This document shows, piece after piece, positions 16,792 to 25,352 of a stretch of DNA of 64,000 nucleotides. The stretch lies in assembly GCA_017615835.1 (NCBI GenBank), contig JAFZZI010000015.1:26359-90358 (forward strand), given 5' to 3'. The notes below the pieces were generated by a model. That model was not told the origin of the DNA. It searched no databases and saw only the letters and a program-made list of their open reading frames with translations. How positions within the stretch are numbered: position 1 is the stretch's first letter; every line of letters starts with the position of its first letter. The stretch comes from Bacteroidaceae bacterium. Its GTDB lineage: Bacteria; Bacteroidota; Bacteroidia; Bacteroidales; Bacteroidaceae. The translations under genes and the position numbers were made by a program.

Positions 16792-17787
16792 TCAGAAATC
16801 CTGGCCACCGCCGAAGCCTCCGCCAAAACCGCCTTGGCCTCCGAAACCGCCTTGACCACCGAAGCCTCCGCCACCGAAACCGCCTTGGCCGCCTCTGAAG
16901 TTCATCTCACGAATCTCAATACCCTCAGGCACATCAAAAATACCTGCTGGAATGTCAGCATTCTCTTCCAGTTTGGTAACAGTCTGTACTATAGGTTCAT
17001 CTGACATCGGATTCTGAGTCTCTGACTTAAGTACGACTCCCTTGTATACCCAGTACTTATTGGTCACATACTGTTGCATCATCAAAACCCTGACGGAATA
17101 GACCTTGCAAAGCTTACCTGCAACTTCCTCTTCGCCGAGTTCCTTGATCTTGTTCTTCTTGACAGTCTTGTCATCAAGTGCCATGAAATTTACAGGAGCT
17201 GAAGACATACCGCCTCCAAAACCTCCCATACGGACTCCTCCGCCATTACCATTAGCAGCAGGCATGCGTGTGGCAGTACCTTGTTCCTCATTAATGGTAA
17301 TTGTAGAACCATCAGCATCTGTAATGCTTCTTGTCCTACGAGTTCCCATTTCTGATACGGTAGCCTGTTTTGCGCCATAATCGTCAAAATAGACAATCTG
17401 AACATTCTTCATGTTCTCGAGGTCAACCTGCTGTCTCTCTCCCATACGTTCACGTCCCATCTGCCCTTGACCCTGTCCCTGCGGTCTCTGGCCTGCCTGA
17501 CCCTGTCCCTGCGGTCTCTGGCCTGCCTGACCTTGACCTTGCGGTCTCTGGCCTGCCTGACCTTGACCCTCCGGTCTCTGACCCATCTGACCACCCATGC
17601 GGCCCATACCTCCCATTCGGCCGGACATAGCACTCATGTCGGTCTCTGTAGTAATAATACCTGACTTAATGCCATATTTGGCAACAGCCTGAGTTTCGCC
17701 TTTCAAGTCACTACTTTTGTTTTTCTGTGCTGATGCGCTGAGTGTCAAAGCAAGCAGCGAAAGAGCTAATAAAAATCTCTTGTTCAT
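16792..17787 (-). CDS. Secreted Gly/Gln-rich repeat protein (DUF4412-like core)
   Basis: 331 residues with a signal peptide ending ASA-Q. After about 45 residues comes a Met/Gly-rich tract and then four tandem 10-residue units of the GQRPQGQGQA type. A folded middle follows (about 115-280; AGKLCKVYSV, KYWVYKGVVLKSE, then a PAGIFDVPEG motif), resembling LolA-like or DUF4412 proteins that probe lipid or cofactor. The C-terminal 35 residues are almost pure Gly/Phe/Gln repeats ending QDF. Function is unknown. A -7 element TATGTTTG lies at 17823-17816. Confidence 0.7.
   Translation of the reverse strand: MNKRFLLALSLLALTLSASAQKNKSSDLKGETQAVAKYGIKSGIITTETDMSAMSGRMGGMGRMGGQMGQRPEGQGQAGQRPQGQGQAGQRPQGQGQAGQRPQGQGQGQMGRERMGERQQVDLENMKNVQIVYFDDYGAKQATVSEMGTRRTRSITDADGSTITINEEQGTATRMPAANGNGGGVRMGGFGGGMSSAPVNFMALDDKTVKKNKIKELGEEEVAGKLCKVYSVRVLMMQQYVTNKYWVYKGVVLKSETQNPMSDEPIVQTVTKLEENADIPAGIFDVPEGIEIREMNFRGGQGGFGGGGFGGQGGFGGQGGFGGGFGGGQDF
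17471..17590. repeat. 30-bp in-frame tandem repeat, four copies
   Basis: Units at 17471-17500, 17501-17530, 17531-17560 and 17561-17590. The first two are identical, the third differs at three positions and the last is more diverged. They encode the GQRPQGQGQA-type decapeptide of the gene at 16792-17787. Confidence 0.9.
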
Positions 17788-17868
17788 TATGCAATTGATT
17801 AACGGTTGATCTAATCAAACATATATTTGACTGAAAGAGAAATAGTTCGTTTAATTGCAACTGTTTAT

Positions 17869-19785
17869 TTATAACGCCGATTTGAGAAATGCTGCAAAAT
17901 GATCCTTGTTGGTATCGAAAGCGTATGGACCGGAAATTAACCTTCCCTCGCAATCAACAATAACATAGAAAGGCTGCGCGTTTGCACCGAACTTATATCG
18001 CTGAAGCAGGCTCCACTTGTCACCAACAGTGCGAATCTTCACAGCAGCACCATTCTCATCAACAATAACTGAACGTTCAAGATTCTGTTTGTCATCAACG
18101 AATAATGAAACCAGCACAAACCTTTCGCGTATGACAGATGCTATTTCGGAGTCAGTCCATACCGAAGCCTCCATCTTGCGGCAATTAACGCAGCCATAGC
18201 CGGTAAAGTCAATAAGCACGGGTTTACCTGAAATCTCCGACAACGTCAAGCCCTCAATATAGTCTGTACAGTCAGGTTCGACCAAATCCTTGTTCATATT
18301 ATAACGTTGGGTACTCATTGGAGGTGTGAATGCACTGACAGCCCTCAATGGAGCGCCCCATAATCCTGGAACCATCCACGCAGCAAATGCCAGGCAGACT
18401 ATAGCAGACATCACTGACAGCCATCCTGGTTTTTTACTCGAACCCCTTCTATTGAAACGCACAACACCCAACAAATAGAATCCCAATAGAATAGCCATCA
18501 GAATCCAAAGCAACAAAAACAGATCGCGCGGCAAAATACCCCACCCGTACGCCATGTCAGCTACAGAAAGGAACTTCAGCGAAAAGGCCAATTCTATGAA
18601 ACCCAGAACTACCTTTACTTTCTCCATCCAGCCACCCGACTTTGGCATAGATTTCAACCAATGCGGAAACATGGCGAACAGACCGAAAGGAATCGCCAGA
18701 GCAATTGAGAAGCCCAGCATTCCGACAGTTGGAGCTGCAATGCCACCATTAGAAGCTGCATCAACCAGCAAGAAACCAATAATGGGTCCGGTACATGAGA
18801 AAGAAACAATCGAAAGAGTAGCAGCCATAAGGAAGATTCCTGCAATACCGCCCGATGAAGTGGACTTGCGACTAAGTACAGTACTCCAACCAGAAGGAAG
18901 TGTTATTTCGAACAGACCGAAAAACGACAGAGCAAACGCAACCAATACCACAAAAAAGACAAGGTTGACTATTGCATTGGTTGACAGCGAATTAAGAGCA
19001 TTTGCACCGAATATCAGCGTAATCACTATTCCGAGCGATACGTAGACCGTCACAATCGAAACTCCATACAACAAGGCTTCCTTTACTGCAGATTTACGAT
19101 TCTCGGAACGTTTTAGGAAATAGCTCACAGTCATCGGGATTACAGGCCACACGCAAGGTGTAAGCAAAGCTAGCAGACCAGCAAGAAAACTGGTGAATAA
19201 TAATCCCCATAGGCCATTCACTTCCGAGTGGCTATTAACACTATCATAACTAACTGGCAACCATAACTTTGCGTCATAACCCTGAACCTCGTCAAGCGAC
19301 CCTTTACCCAAGTTCGGGCCAGCTTCAGCAAATGTTTCACCTTCAGCTCCTCTAAACGAGAACTCCGCCCTTTGAGGAGGAAGGCAACTCTCATCGCTAC
19401 AAGCCCCATATGTCAGGTTTCCATCAACGTACCAAAATTCTGAAAGCACATTAAAACTTTGTACGAAGCGCACTTTCCTTTCGAAATACCGCACCCTCAT
19501 TTCGAAAACAGGGTCGTAAACATCCTTCTCAATGCCTACTGTGCGGAGTTCTCCATTCAATTCAAGCCCAAAAACCGAGTCAAGCACCAATTCTGCAGAA
19601 ACAGGACCGCCTGACGGCAAATTAGTAGAATACACATGCCATCCTCTACTGATATCAAGTTCAAAAGAGATATCTACAGTCGAATCTGACGTGTTCTCCA
19701 AGGTGACCGATGATGTAACAAGACTGCTGCCCAAACTTACAGGTGTCGAGAGAAATATAGTTATAAACAAAGTTATCAGTGCCAT
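17869..19785 (-). CDS. dsbD: Thiol:disulfide interchange protein DsbD
   Basis: 638 residues. It moves electrons from cytoplasmic thioredoxin to the periplasm. The N-terminal periplasmic domain (about 20-165) ends with the Cys pair in GACSDESC. An eight-helix membrane core (about 190-470) carries redox Cys residues in TPCVWPVIP and SFSCTGPIIG. The C-terminal thioredoxin domain has GCVNC. All six expected redox cysteines are present. It is divergent from the S9 peptidase gene and has its own -7 element TATCTTTG at 19813-19806. Confidence 0.93.
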   Translation of the reverse strand: MALITLFITIFLSTPVSLGSSLVTSSVTLENTSDSTVDISFELDISRGWHVYSTNLPSGGPVSAELVLDSVFGLELNGELRTVGIEKDVYDPVFEMRVRYFERKVRFVQSFNVLSEFWYVDGNLTYGACSDESCLPPQRAEFSFRGAEGETFAEAGPNLGKGSLDEVQGYDAKLWLPVSYDSVNSHSEVNGLWGLLFTSFLAGLLALLTPCVWPVIPMTVSYFLKRSENRKSAVKEALLYGVSIVTVYVSLGIVITLIFGANALNSLSTNAIVNLVFFVVLVAFALSFFGLFEITLPSGWSTVLSRKSTSSGGIAGIFLMAATLSIVSFSCTGPIIGFLLVDAASNGGIAAPTVGMLGFSIALAIPFGLFAMFPHWLKSMPKSGGWMEKVKVVLGFIELAFSLKFLSVADMAYGWGILPRDLFLLLWILMAILLGFYLLGVVRFNRRGSSKKPGWLSVMSAIVCLAFAAWMVPGLWGAPLRAVSAFTPPMSTQRYNMNKDLVEPDCTDYIEGLTLSEISGKPVLIDFTGYGCVNCRKMEASVWTDSEIASVIRERFVLVSLFVDDKQNLERSVIVDENGAAVKIRTVGDKWSLLQRYKFGANAQPFYVIVDCEGRLISGPYAFDTNKDHFAAFLKSAL

Positions 19786-19805
19786 GTCAGAGTAGTTTGC
19801 GGTAA

Positions 19806-19843
19806 CAAAGATATGCTAAAGTGCAAATAAAAATCTATATTTG
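19806..19843. promoter_or_regulatory. Divergent -7 elements for dsbD and the S9 peptidase operon
   Basis: Minus-strand TATCTTTG at 19813-19806 (dsbD) and plus-strand TATATTTG at 19836-19843 (S9 operon). No clear -33 TTG at the expected distance for either. Confidence 0.6.
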
Positions 19844-19864
19844 CGTTTATAAAAACAAATTGAA

Positions 19865-21991
19865 ATGAGTATCAAGTCCCTATTCAACAAGACTATTTTA
19901 ATTTTATCAATCATGACGTCGTCATTTGCAACCGAAGGCTGTACGGAAAGCAAAGAGAATCAGTCTTATATTGGAAAATCAGATATTCAGTTGCCCGATG
20001 GTCGTCTCACACCCGAAGCCCTTTGGGCGATGGGACGCATAGGCAGTTGGTCTGTATCTCCAGATGGAAGCATGATAGCCTATGACGTTGCCTACTACAG
20101 CATTCCACAGAATGCAAGCCGCCACGTCATCTACATAACAAATGCAGAAGGGACAGAACAGAAACTGCTGACCCCAAATGCTGACTGCGATTCTTCACCC
20201 GCATGGAGCAATGACGGCAAACACATATACTTTCTCAGCAGCAAGTCCGGCACCAGCCAGATATGGCAAATGGATATCAACGGAGGAAGCCGCAAACAAC
20301 TTTCAGCCGCATCTAAGGATATTGACGGTTTTCTATTCTCACCAGACGGGAGCAAAGTCCTGATAATAATGAATGTAGATAATCCTCTTGTTAAGGTCAC
20401 CCAATACGAAGACCTTCCAAAAGCCAGCGGACGCATTGCCGACGACATGATGTATCGCCACTGGGACAGTTGGGTTGACGCCATTCCCCATCCTTTTATA
20501 GCCTTGTTTAACGGGAAAACAATTTCCGGCCAGGCTACAGACATCATCGACGGAGAGCCATACGAAAGTCCCATGCTACCTTTTGGAGGCATTGAACAAT
20601 TCTCCTGGAGTCCCGACTCCCGGACAATAGCCTATACATGTCGCAAGAAGACCGGAATTGAATATGCCCGCAGCACCGATTCGGACATTTATCTTTACGA
20701 CACAGACAACCGTACCACCACAAACATATGCAAGCTGGAAGGTGACACAGACCGCAACCTAGGCTACGACACAAATCCTCTTTACTCTCCCGACGGCAAA
20801 TACATTGCATGGCAGAGCATGGAGCGGGACGGATACGAGAGCGATCGCAACCGCCTTTATGTCATGAATCTCGCAACTGGACGGAAATACTCAGTTTCGG
20901 AGTCTTTTGACAGTAACGTTGAGACTTTTGTCTGGTCTCCCCAGTCAACTTCGCTCTACTTTGTCGGAGCTTGGCACGGCAAACTTTCTGTGTTCAATGC
21001 CGACCTTCAGGGTATGCTGAAGACTATTAATGATGAGACCTGCGACTATATATCTCTAGCCTGGGCAGGCGAGCGTCTCATTGCAGCCCGTCAGTCAATG
21101 ACAAACGCCACAGAACTATACTCAATAAATGTCAATCTCGGACTTGCAGAACGTATCACTCACGAAAACGATCACATCTTCAGCCAGCTTGAAGAAGTAA
21201 AAGTTGAAGAACGCTGGATACCGACCACTGACGGTAAGCAGATGCTTACATGGATAATCTACCCACCTCATTTCAATCCTGACAAGCAATATCCTGCACT
21301 TCTCTTCTGTGAGGGAGGGCCTCAGAGCATAGTCTCTCAGTTCTGGAGCTACCGCTGGAACATGCGCATAATGGCAGACCACGACTATATCATAGTTGCT
21401 CCAAACCGCCGCGGATTGCCAGGTTTCGGCAGTTCGTGGAACGAAGAGATAAGCGGTGACTACGGAGGTCAGTGCATGTCCGACCTTCTAACCGCCATCG
21501 ATCAGGTAAGCAAAGATCCATACATCGACAGCGACCGTCTGGGGTGCGTAGGGGCCAGTTTTGGCGGTTTCTCTGTATACTGGCTTGCCGGCCACCACGA
21601 CAAGCGCTTCAAAGCCTTCATAGCACACGACGGCATCTTCAACTTGTCCCAACAATACGTCGAAACTGAAGAGTTATGGTTCACCGACTGGGATCTCGGT
21701 GGGCCGTATTGGCTAAAAAACACTATCACTGAAAGATCATACAGTACCTCACCTCATCTCTTTGTTGACAAATGGGACACCCCGATACTCTGCATCCATG
21801 GTGAGAAGGATTACCGCATACTCTATTCACAGGCAATATCAGCATTCAACGCCGCTCAACTGCGTGGAGTTCCAGCTGAACTTCTCCTTTTCCCTGACGA
21901 GAACCATTGGGTGCTTAAGCCACAAAACGGCATTCTGTGGCAGCGCACCTATTTTAGTTGGCTTGAAAAATGGCTCAAACCACAGCAATAA
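19865..21991 (+). CDS. S9-family prolyl oligopeptidase/dipeptidyl peptidase
   Basis: 708 residues with an N-terminal signal (ILILSIMTSSFATEGC; possible but imperfect lipobox). An eight-bladed propeller of PD40-type repeats (WSVSPDGS, PAWSNDGKHIYF, FSPDGS, YSPDGKYIAW) precedes the C-terminal alpha/beta-hydrolase domain. The catalytic triad is GASFGG (Ser), GEKDYRI (Asp) and DENHW (His). It trims peptides in the periplasm. It is first in a four-gene operon; the pseudouridine synthase ATG begins one base after its stop. Confidence 0.9.
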   Translation: MSIKSLFNKTILILSIMTSSFATEGCTESKENQSYIGKSDIQLPDGRLTPEALWAMGRIGSWSVSPDGSMIAYDVAYYSIPQNASRHVIYITNAEGTEQKLLTPNADCDSSPAWSNDGKHIYFLSSKSGTSQIWQMDINGGSRKQLSAASKDIDGFLFSPDGSKVLIIMNVDNPLVKVTQYEDLPKASGRIADDMMYRHWDSWVDAIPHPFIALFNGKTISGQATDIIDGEPYESPMLPFGGIEQFSWSPDSRTIAYTCRKKTGIEYARSTDSDIYLYDTDNRTTTNICKLEGDTDRNLGYDTNPLYSPDGKYIAWQSMERDGYESDRNRLYVMNLATGRKYSVSESFDSNVETFVWSPQSTSLYFVGAWHGKLSVFNADLQGMLKTINDETCDYISLAWAGERLIAARQSMTNATELYSINVNLGLAERITHENDHIFSQLEEVKVEERWIPTTDGKQMLTWIIYPPHFNPDKQYPALLFCEGGPQSIVSQFWSYRWNMRIMADHDYIIVAPNRRGLPGFGSSWNEEISGDYGGQCMSDLLTAIDQVSKDPYIDSDRLGCVGASFGGFSVYWLAGHHDKRFKAFIAHDGIFNLSQQYVETEELWFTDWDLGGPYWLKNTITERSYSTSPHLFVDKWDTPILCIHGEKDYRILYSQAISAFNAAQLRGVPAELLLFPDENHWVLKPQNGILWQRTYFSWLEKWLKPQQ

Positions 21992-21992
21992 C

Positions 21993-22916
21993 ATGAGACA
22001 GCCAGGCCACAAGTCATACCGCATCAACTCGGACAATGTCAGAAGTTTCAAAGTGCCCCAAGAAAACACGCTTCTGCCCTTCCTGCTTCAGGTTCTTAAA
22101 GACAAGAATCGCACAGAAGTCAAGAACCTTTTGAAATACCGTCACGTTGCCGTCAAGGGAAAGGTTGTGTCACAATACGACACGCCACTCCAACCTGGAG
22201 ACTCAGTGGATGTCAATTTAGGCCGTTCGTTTATCAGGTTTAACAATCCCCAGATACGCATCATCTACGAAGATGAGTGGCTTATTGTTACTGAAAAAAG
22301 TTCAGGGCTACTCTCTGTTGCCAACGAAAAACATCGCGACAACAATGCCTTCAACATTATACTCGATTATCTTCGCTGCGACAATCCGGAAGCTGAACTA
22401 TATGTATGTCATCGGCTTGATCAGTATACTTCCGGCATACTTATGTTCGTCAAAAATCGCGAACTTCAGCAAGAGTTGCGTGAAAACTGGGATTTCTACG
22501 TCAAGGAGCGCCGGTATGTCTGCGTCACCGAGAGAGTTCCAGAAAAGCCGGAAGACGAAATCCGCTCACTACTGACTGAGAACGACAGATTGCAAGTCCA
22601 CTCTACAAATGATAAAGATGAAGGCCATCTGGCCATAACCAGATATAAGTTGTTGCAATCAAATGGACGTTTCGCCCTTATTGATGTAGAGATATTCACA
22701 GGAAAAAAGAATCAGATTCGAGTCCACATGACCGAAATGGGATGTCCAATCGCAGGAGACCTAAAATACGGAGCCGAAACCAATCCTGCACATAGACTTA
22801 TGTTACATAACTACCGTTTCTGTTTCATACACCCTATCTCGGGAGAACTAATGGAATTTCAACTTGGCATACCTCAGGCCTTCCGCCGCCTGACACAATC
22901 TCGAACAGTAAAATGA
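21993..22916 (+). CDS. RluA-family pseudouridine synthase
   Basis: 307 residues from ATG 21993. An N-terminal S4 RNA-binding domain (about 30-80, VKNLLKYRHVAVKGKVV) is followed by the catalytic domain with HRLDQYTSGI, whose Asp is the active-site residue, and the KKNQIRVHM motif. It isomerises uridine in rRNA or tRNA; which site cannot be told. An in-frame ATG 231 bases upstream lies inside the peptidase gene and is rejected. It overlaps the next gene by four bases. Confidence 0.92.
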   Translation: MRQPGHKSYRINSDNVRSFKVPQENTLLPFLLQVLKDKNRTEVKNLLKYRHVAVKGKVVSQYDTPLQPGDSVDVNLGRSFIRFNNPQIRIIYEDEWLIVTEKSSGLLSVANEKHRDNNAFNIILDYLRCDNPEAELYVCHRLDQYTSGILMFVKNRELQQELRENWDFYVKERRYVCVTERVPEKPEDEIRSLLTENDRLQVHSTNDKDEGHLAITRYKLLQSNGRFALIDVEIFTGKKNQIRVHMTEMGCPIAGDLKYGAETNPAHRLMLHNYRFCFIHPISGELMEFQLGIPQAFRRLTQSRTVK

Positions 22917-23491
22917 AGAAGGACTGGAAACCCGGAACTATGATCTATCCCCTGCCCGCAGTCCTGGTAAGTTGCGGTTCAGATCCGGAAGAGTACAATG
23001 TTCTGACAATAGCATGGACGGGGACCATCTGTTCCAACCCACCCATGTGTTACATATCTGTCCGGCCAGAACGTCATTCATACGATATTATAAAGCGTAA
23101 CGGCTGCTTCGTCATAAACCTCACTACCAAAGCCCTTGCCAGAGCCACAGATCTGTGTGGAGTTCGCTCAGGCCGTGACTGCGACAAGTTTGCACTTGCC
23201 GGCATTACCCCAGGACATGCAACCATTGTTGACGCTCCCACCATACAGGAGTCTCCAGTCTCGATTGAATGTTCAGTAACAGACATATTACCACTTGGTT
23301 CTCACGACATGTTTATTGCAAAAGTCGTAAACGTTCAAGTTGAAGAACAATACATGCTTGATGACGGCAGACTTGATATGGCTTCAATGAATCTCATATC
23401 ATATACTCACGGACAATACTTCGACATTGCAAACCCTAACGGCTTTTTCGGCTGGTCTGTATGCCGGAATAGAAACAGGAAAAAACGCTGA
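22913..23491 (+). CDS. Flavin reductase family protein
   Basis: 192 residues, FMN-binding split-barrel. Motifs are MIYPLPAVLVSCG, NVLTIAWTGTICSNPP (the flavin phosphate loop), and SYDIIKRNGCFVINL. This group binds FMN and transfers hydride from NAD(P)H, or works with a partner oxygenase; no partner is evident. ATGA overlap with the rluA-type gene shows coupled translation. Confidence 0.87.
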   Translation: MKKDWKPGTMIYPLPAVLVSCGSDPEEYNVLTIAWTGTICSNPPMCYISVRPERHSYDIIKRNGCFVINLTTKALARATDLCGVRSGRDCDKFALAGITPGHATIVDAPTIQESPVSIECSVTDILPLGSHDMFIAKVVNVQVEEQYMLDDGRLDMASMNLISYTHGQYFDIANPNGFFGWSVCRNRNRKKR

Positions 23492-23504
23492 TACTCCACA
23501 ATCT

Positions 23505-24224
23505 ATGGAAAAAGAACAGCAGCCCGACATACATACCCGTACACGACGCCTTGTAGGTTCTGATGCTTTCGAACGGCTCACCCAAACCAATGTGTTGCTG
23601 GTCGGCATTGGAGGTGTCGGCAGTTGGAGTGCCGAGTCACTGGTTCGTTCAGGTTTCACAAGACTGACCATTGCTGACCCCGACTATATCTGTGCTTCGA
23701 ATGTCAACCGCCAGATCATGGCAACCTCGCTCAACATTGGACAGCCAAAAGTCGAAGTCATGCGCAACAGACTACTGGAAATTAATCCTGACGCAAAGAT
23801 AACTGCAATAAGGAAACGCTTCTGTTCCGAGACCGCAGAAGAATTCCGTCTCGAAAAATACGACTACATCATCGATGCCATAGATTGCATTCCTGAAAAA
23901 GCACTCCTAATCCGTACTGCACTTAAATCAGGTGCAACTCTCATCTCATCTATGGGAGCCGCCTTGAAAACCGACCCTGCACGGATATCAGTTGACGAGT
24001 TCCACAAAGTCAAAGGTTGTCCCCTTGCAAAGGCGCTCCGTACTTATTTCAAGAAGAACTGTGGATTTCCAGAAGGAAAATTCATGTGCGTATATAGTGA
24101 AGAGAGACTCACGAACCGGACCCATGACCCGCTCGATCCCGGTAACGGCACAGTCGCACACGTTACAGCATCGTTCGGACTGCGTATAGCATCCTTGATT
24201 TTTAATCAAGTCACCGGACTCTGA
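23505..24224 (+). CDS. tcdA: tRNA threonylcarbamoyladenosine dehydratase
   Basis: 239 residues from ATG 23505, 13 bases after the previous stop. A ThiF/E1-like fold with GIGGVGSWSAE (ATP loop), NRQIMA (adenylate-binding Asn/Arg), DAIDC, and the C-terminal GTVAHVTASFGL. TcdA cyclises t6A37 to ct6A in ANN-decoding tRNAs. Ending an operon with a pseudouridine synthase, it makes two RNA-modifying enzymes in one transcript. Convergent with the GH18 gene, only two bases between the stops. Confidence 0.9.
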   Translation: MEKEQQPDIHTRTRRLVGSDAFERLTQTNVLLVGIGGVGSWSAESLVRSGFTRLTIADPDYICASNVNRQIMATSLNIGQPKVEVMRNRLLEINPDAKITAIRKRFCSETAEEFRLEKYDYIIDAIDCIPEKALLIRTALKSGATLISSMGAALKTDPARISVDEFHKVKGCPLAKALRTYFKKNCGFPEGKFMCVYSEERLTNRTHDPLDPGNGTVAHVTASFGLRIASLIFNQVTGL

Positions 24225-24226
24225 CC

Positions 24227-25264
24227 CTATTCCTCGTCAATCGAGACTCCGCTAAGGCCTGCAATTACGGCATTCAGCAACGTACCCACTTCGTCATCAC
24301 CATCGTTCGACCAGCACATCACCCCTTTCAGTCCCTGCTCTTTGGCATAACTGGCCTTATACCATAACGAGCGTGCATTGTCGTATGAGTATGCAAACTT
24401 GCCCTCACGGTCGGTTAGATATGGCACCTTGGCCTCATCGTCCCAGTTATAAAAGTAATTGCCCACAAGATGGGCATCCGTATTCTTAACACCTTCCGGG
24501 AAACCCTCTATGCCATGTCCGTAAAATGGCACCCCCAATACAATTTTATCTTTAGGTACTCCGGCATTAAGGTGTACCTCTACTGCATCAGCCACAGAAA
24601 TATTCTGTACTTTGTCAGAGTGATACAGAGGTGAATTATGAAATGGAGGAATCCCCATATCGTACGTCATGACATTCACGTAATCAAGATATTTCAGCAC
24701 ATCCCTAAAGTTGATATATTGAGCTGAGCTGACAGTAGCAACCGACAAGATACGCTTTGGCCCCAATATAGTACGCAAGTCCTTTACAAGTTTCGTAAAG
24801 TTCTCAGTATCATCAGGAGAAGCCGAGATGCCTGCCCCATCCTGAGTGGGATATTCCCAGTCTATGTCTATTCCGTCCAGTCCCATGTCCCAAACCAGCC
24901 TTCTGCAGTTCCATGCAAAAAGCCTCCTCTTACGGGCGTCGGCAGCCATTTCACTGAAATTACCACTACCCCATCCTCCTACCGACAGCACAACCTTCAG
25001 CCTTGGATTACGTCTCTTGAGATCGAGAATGCTGTAGAGCCTCCCAGGATTGTCGACAGTCAAACCATCAAAAGTATCGTTGACATGAGCAAAAGCATAG
25101 TTAATGCATGTCAATACTGATGCATCAGGAATATCATCTGTCCACGATGTCACATACACTGCAACCTCCTTGACATTTTCACCGCAGGCCCTTGTCGCAC
25201 CCAAGTCAGACAACAGTGCCATTAAAGCAAATAAACGCACTATATGTCCCTTCAAAACATCCAT
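24227..25264 (-). CDS. GH18 glycoside hydrolase (chitinase-like), secreted
   Basis: 345 residues from ATG 25264. A hydrophobic signal (HIVRLFALMALLSDLGATRAC) may be a lipoprotein signal. The GH18 barrel has LSVGGWG (strand 3) and DGIDIDWEYP, whose final Glu is the acid catalyst. NVMTYDMG and the late GVMCWSNDGDDEVGTL match the family. It lacks a chitin-binding module, so chitin oligosaccharides, peptidoglycan or N-glycans are all possible substrates. Longer frames reach 25513 but cross the -7 element at 25289-25282. Confidence 0.9.
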   Translation of the reverse strand: MDVLKGHIVRLFALMALLSDLGATRACGENVKEVAVYVTSWTDDIPDASVLTCINYAFAHVNDTFDGLTVDNPGRLYSILDLKRRNPRLKVVLSVGGWGSGNFSEMAADARKRRLFAWNCRRLVWDMGLDGIDIDWEYPTQDGAGISASPDDTENFTKLVKDLRTILGPKRILSVATVSSAQYINFRDVLKYLDYVNVMTYDMGIPPFHNSPLYHSDKVQNISVADAVEVHLNAGVPKDKIVLGVPFYGHGIEGFPEGVKNTDAHLVGNYFYNWDDEAKVPYLTDREGKFAYSYDNARSLWYKASYAKEQGLKGVMCWSNDGDDEVGTLLNAVIAGLSGVSIDEE

Positions 25265-25281
25265 TACTTTTTTTATTATTG

Positions 25282-25317
25282 CAAAAATAGCAATAAACCG
25301 CTTATTCACTAACTTTG
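25282..25317. promoter_or_regulatory. Divergent -7 elements for GH18 and Omp85-type genes
   Basis: Minus-strand TATTTTTG at 25289-25282 (GH18) and plus-strand TAACTTTG at 25310-25317 (barrel-mutS2). Confidence 0.55.
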
Positions 25318-25352
25318 AAAGCAAATAACGGAACATCAAATATAAAGTGCAT

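Noticed and set aside
17467-17590. CRISPR-like regular repeats
   Set aside because: Units are contiguous with no spacers and encode an in-frame decapeptide, so they are a coding tandem repeat.
21762-21992. Upstream in-frame extension of the RluA-type gene
   Set aside because: Lies entirely within the S9 peptidase gene in another frame, has no family match, and the S4 domain begins after ATG 21993.
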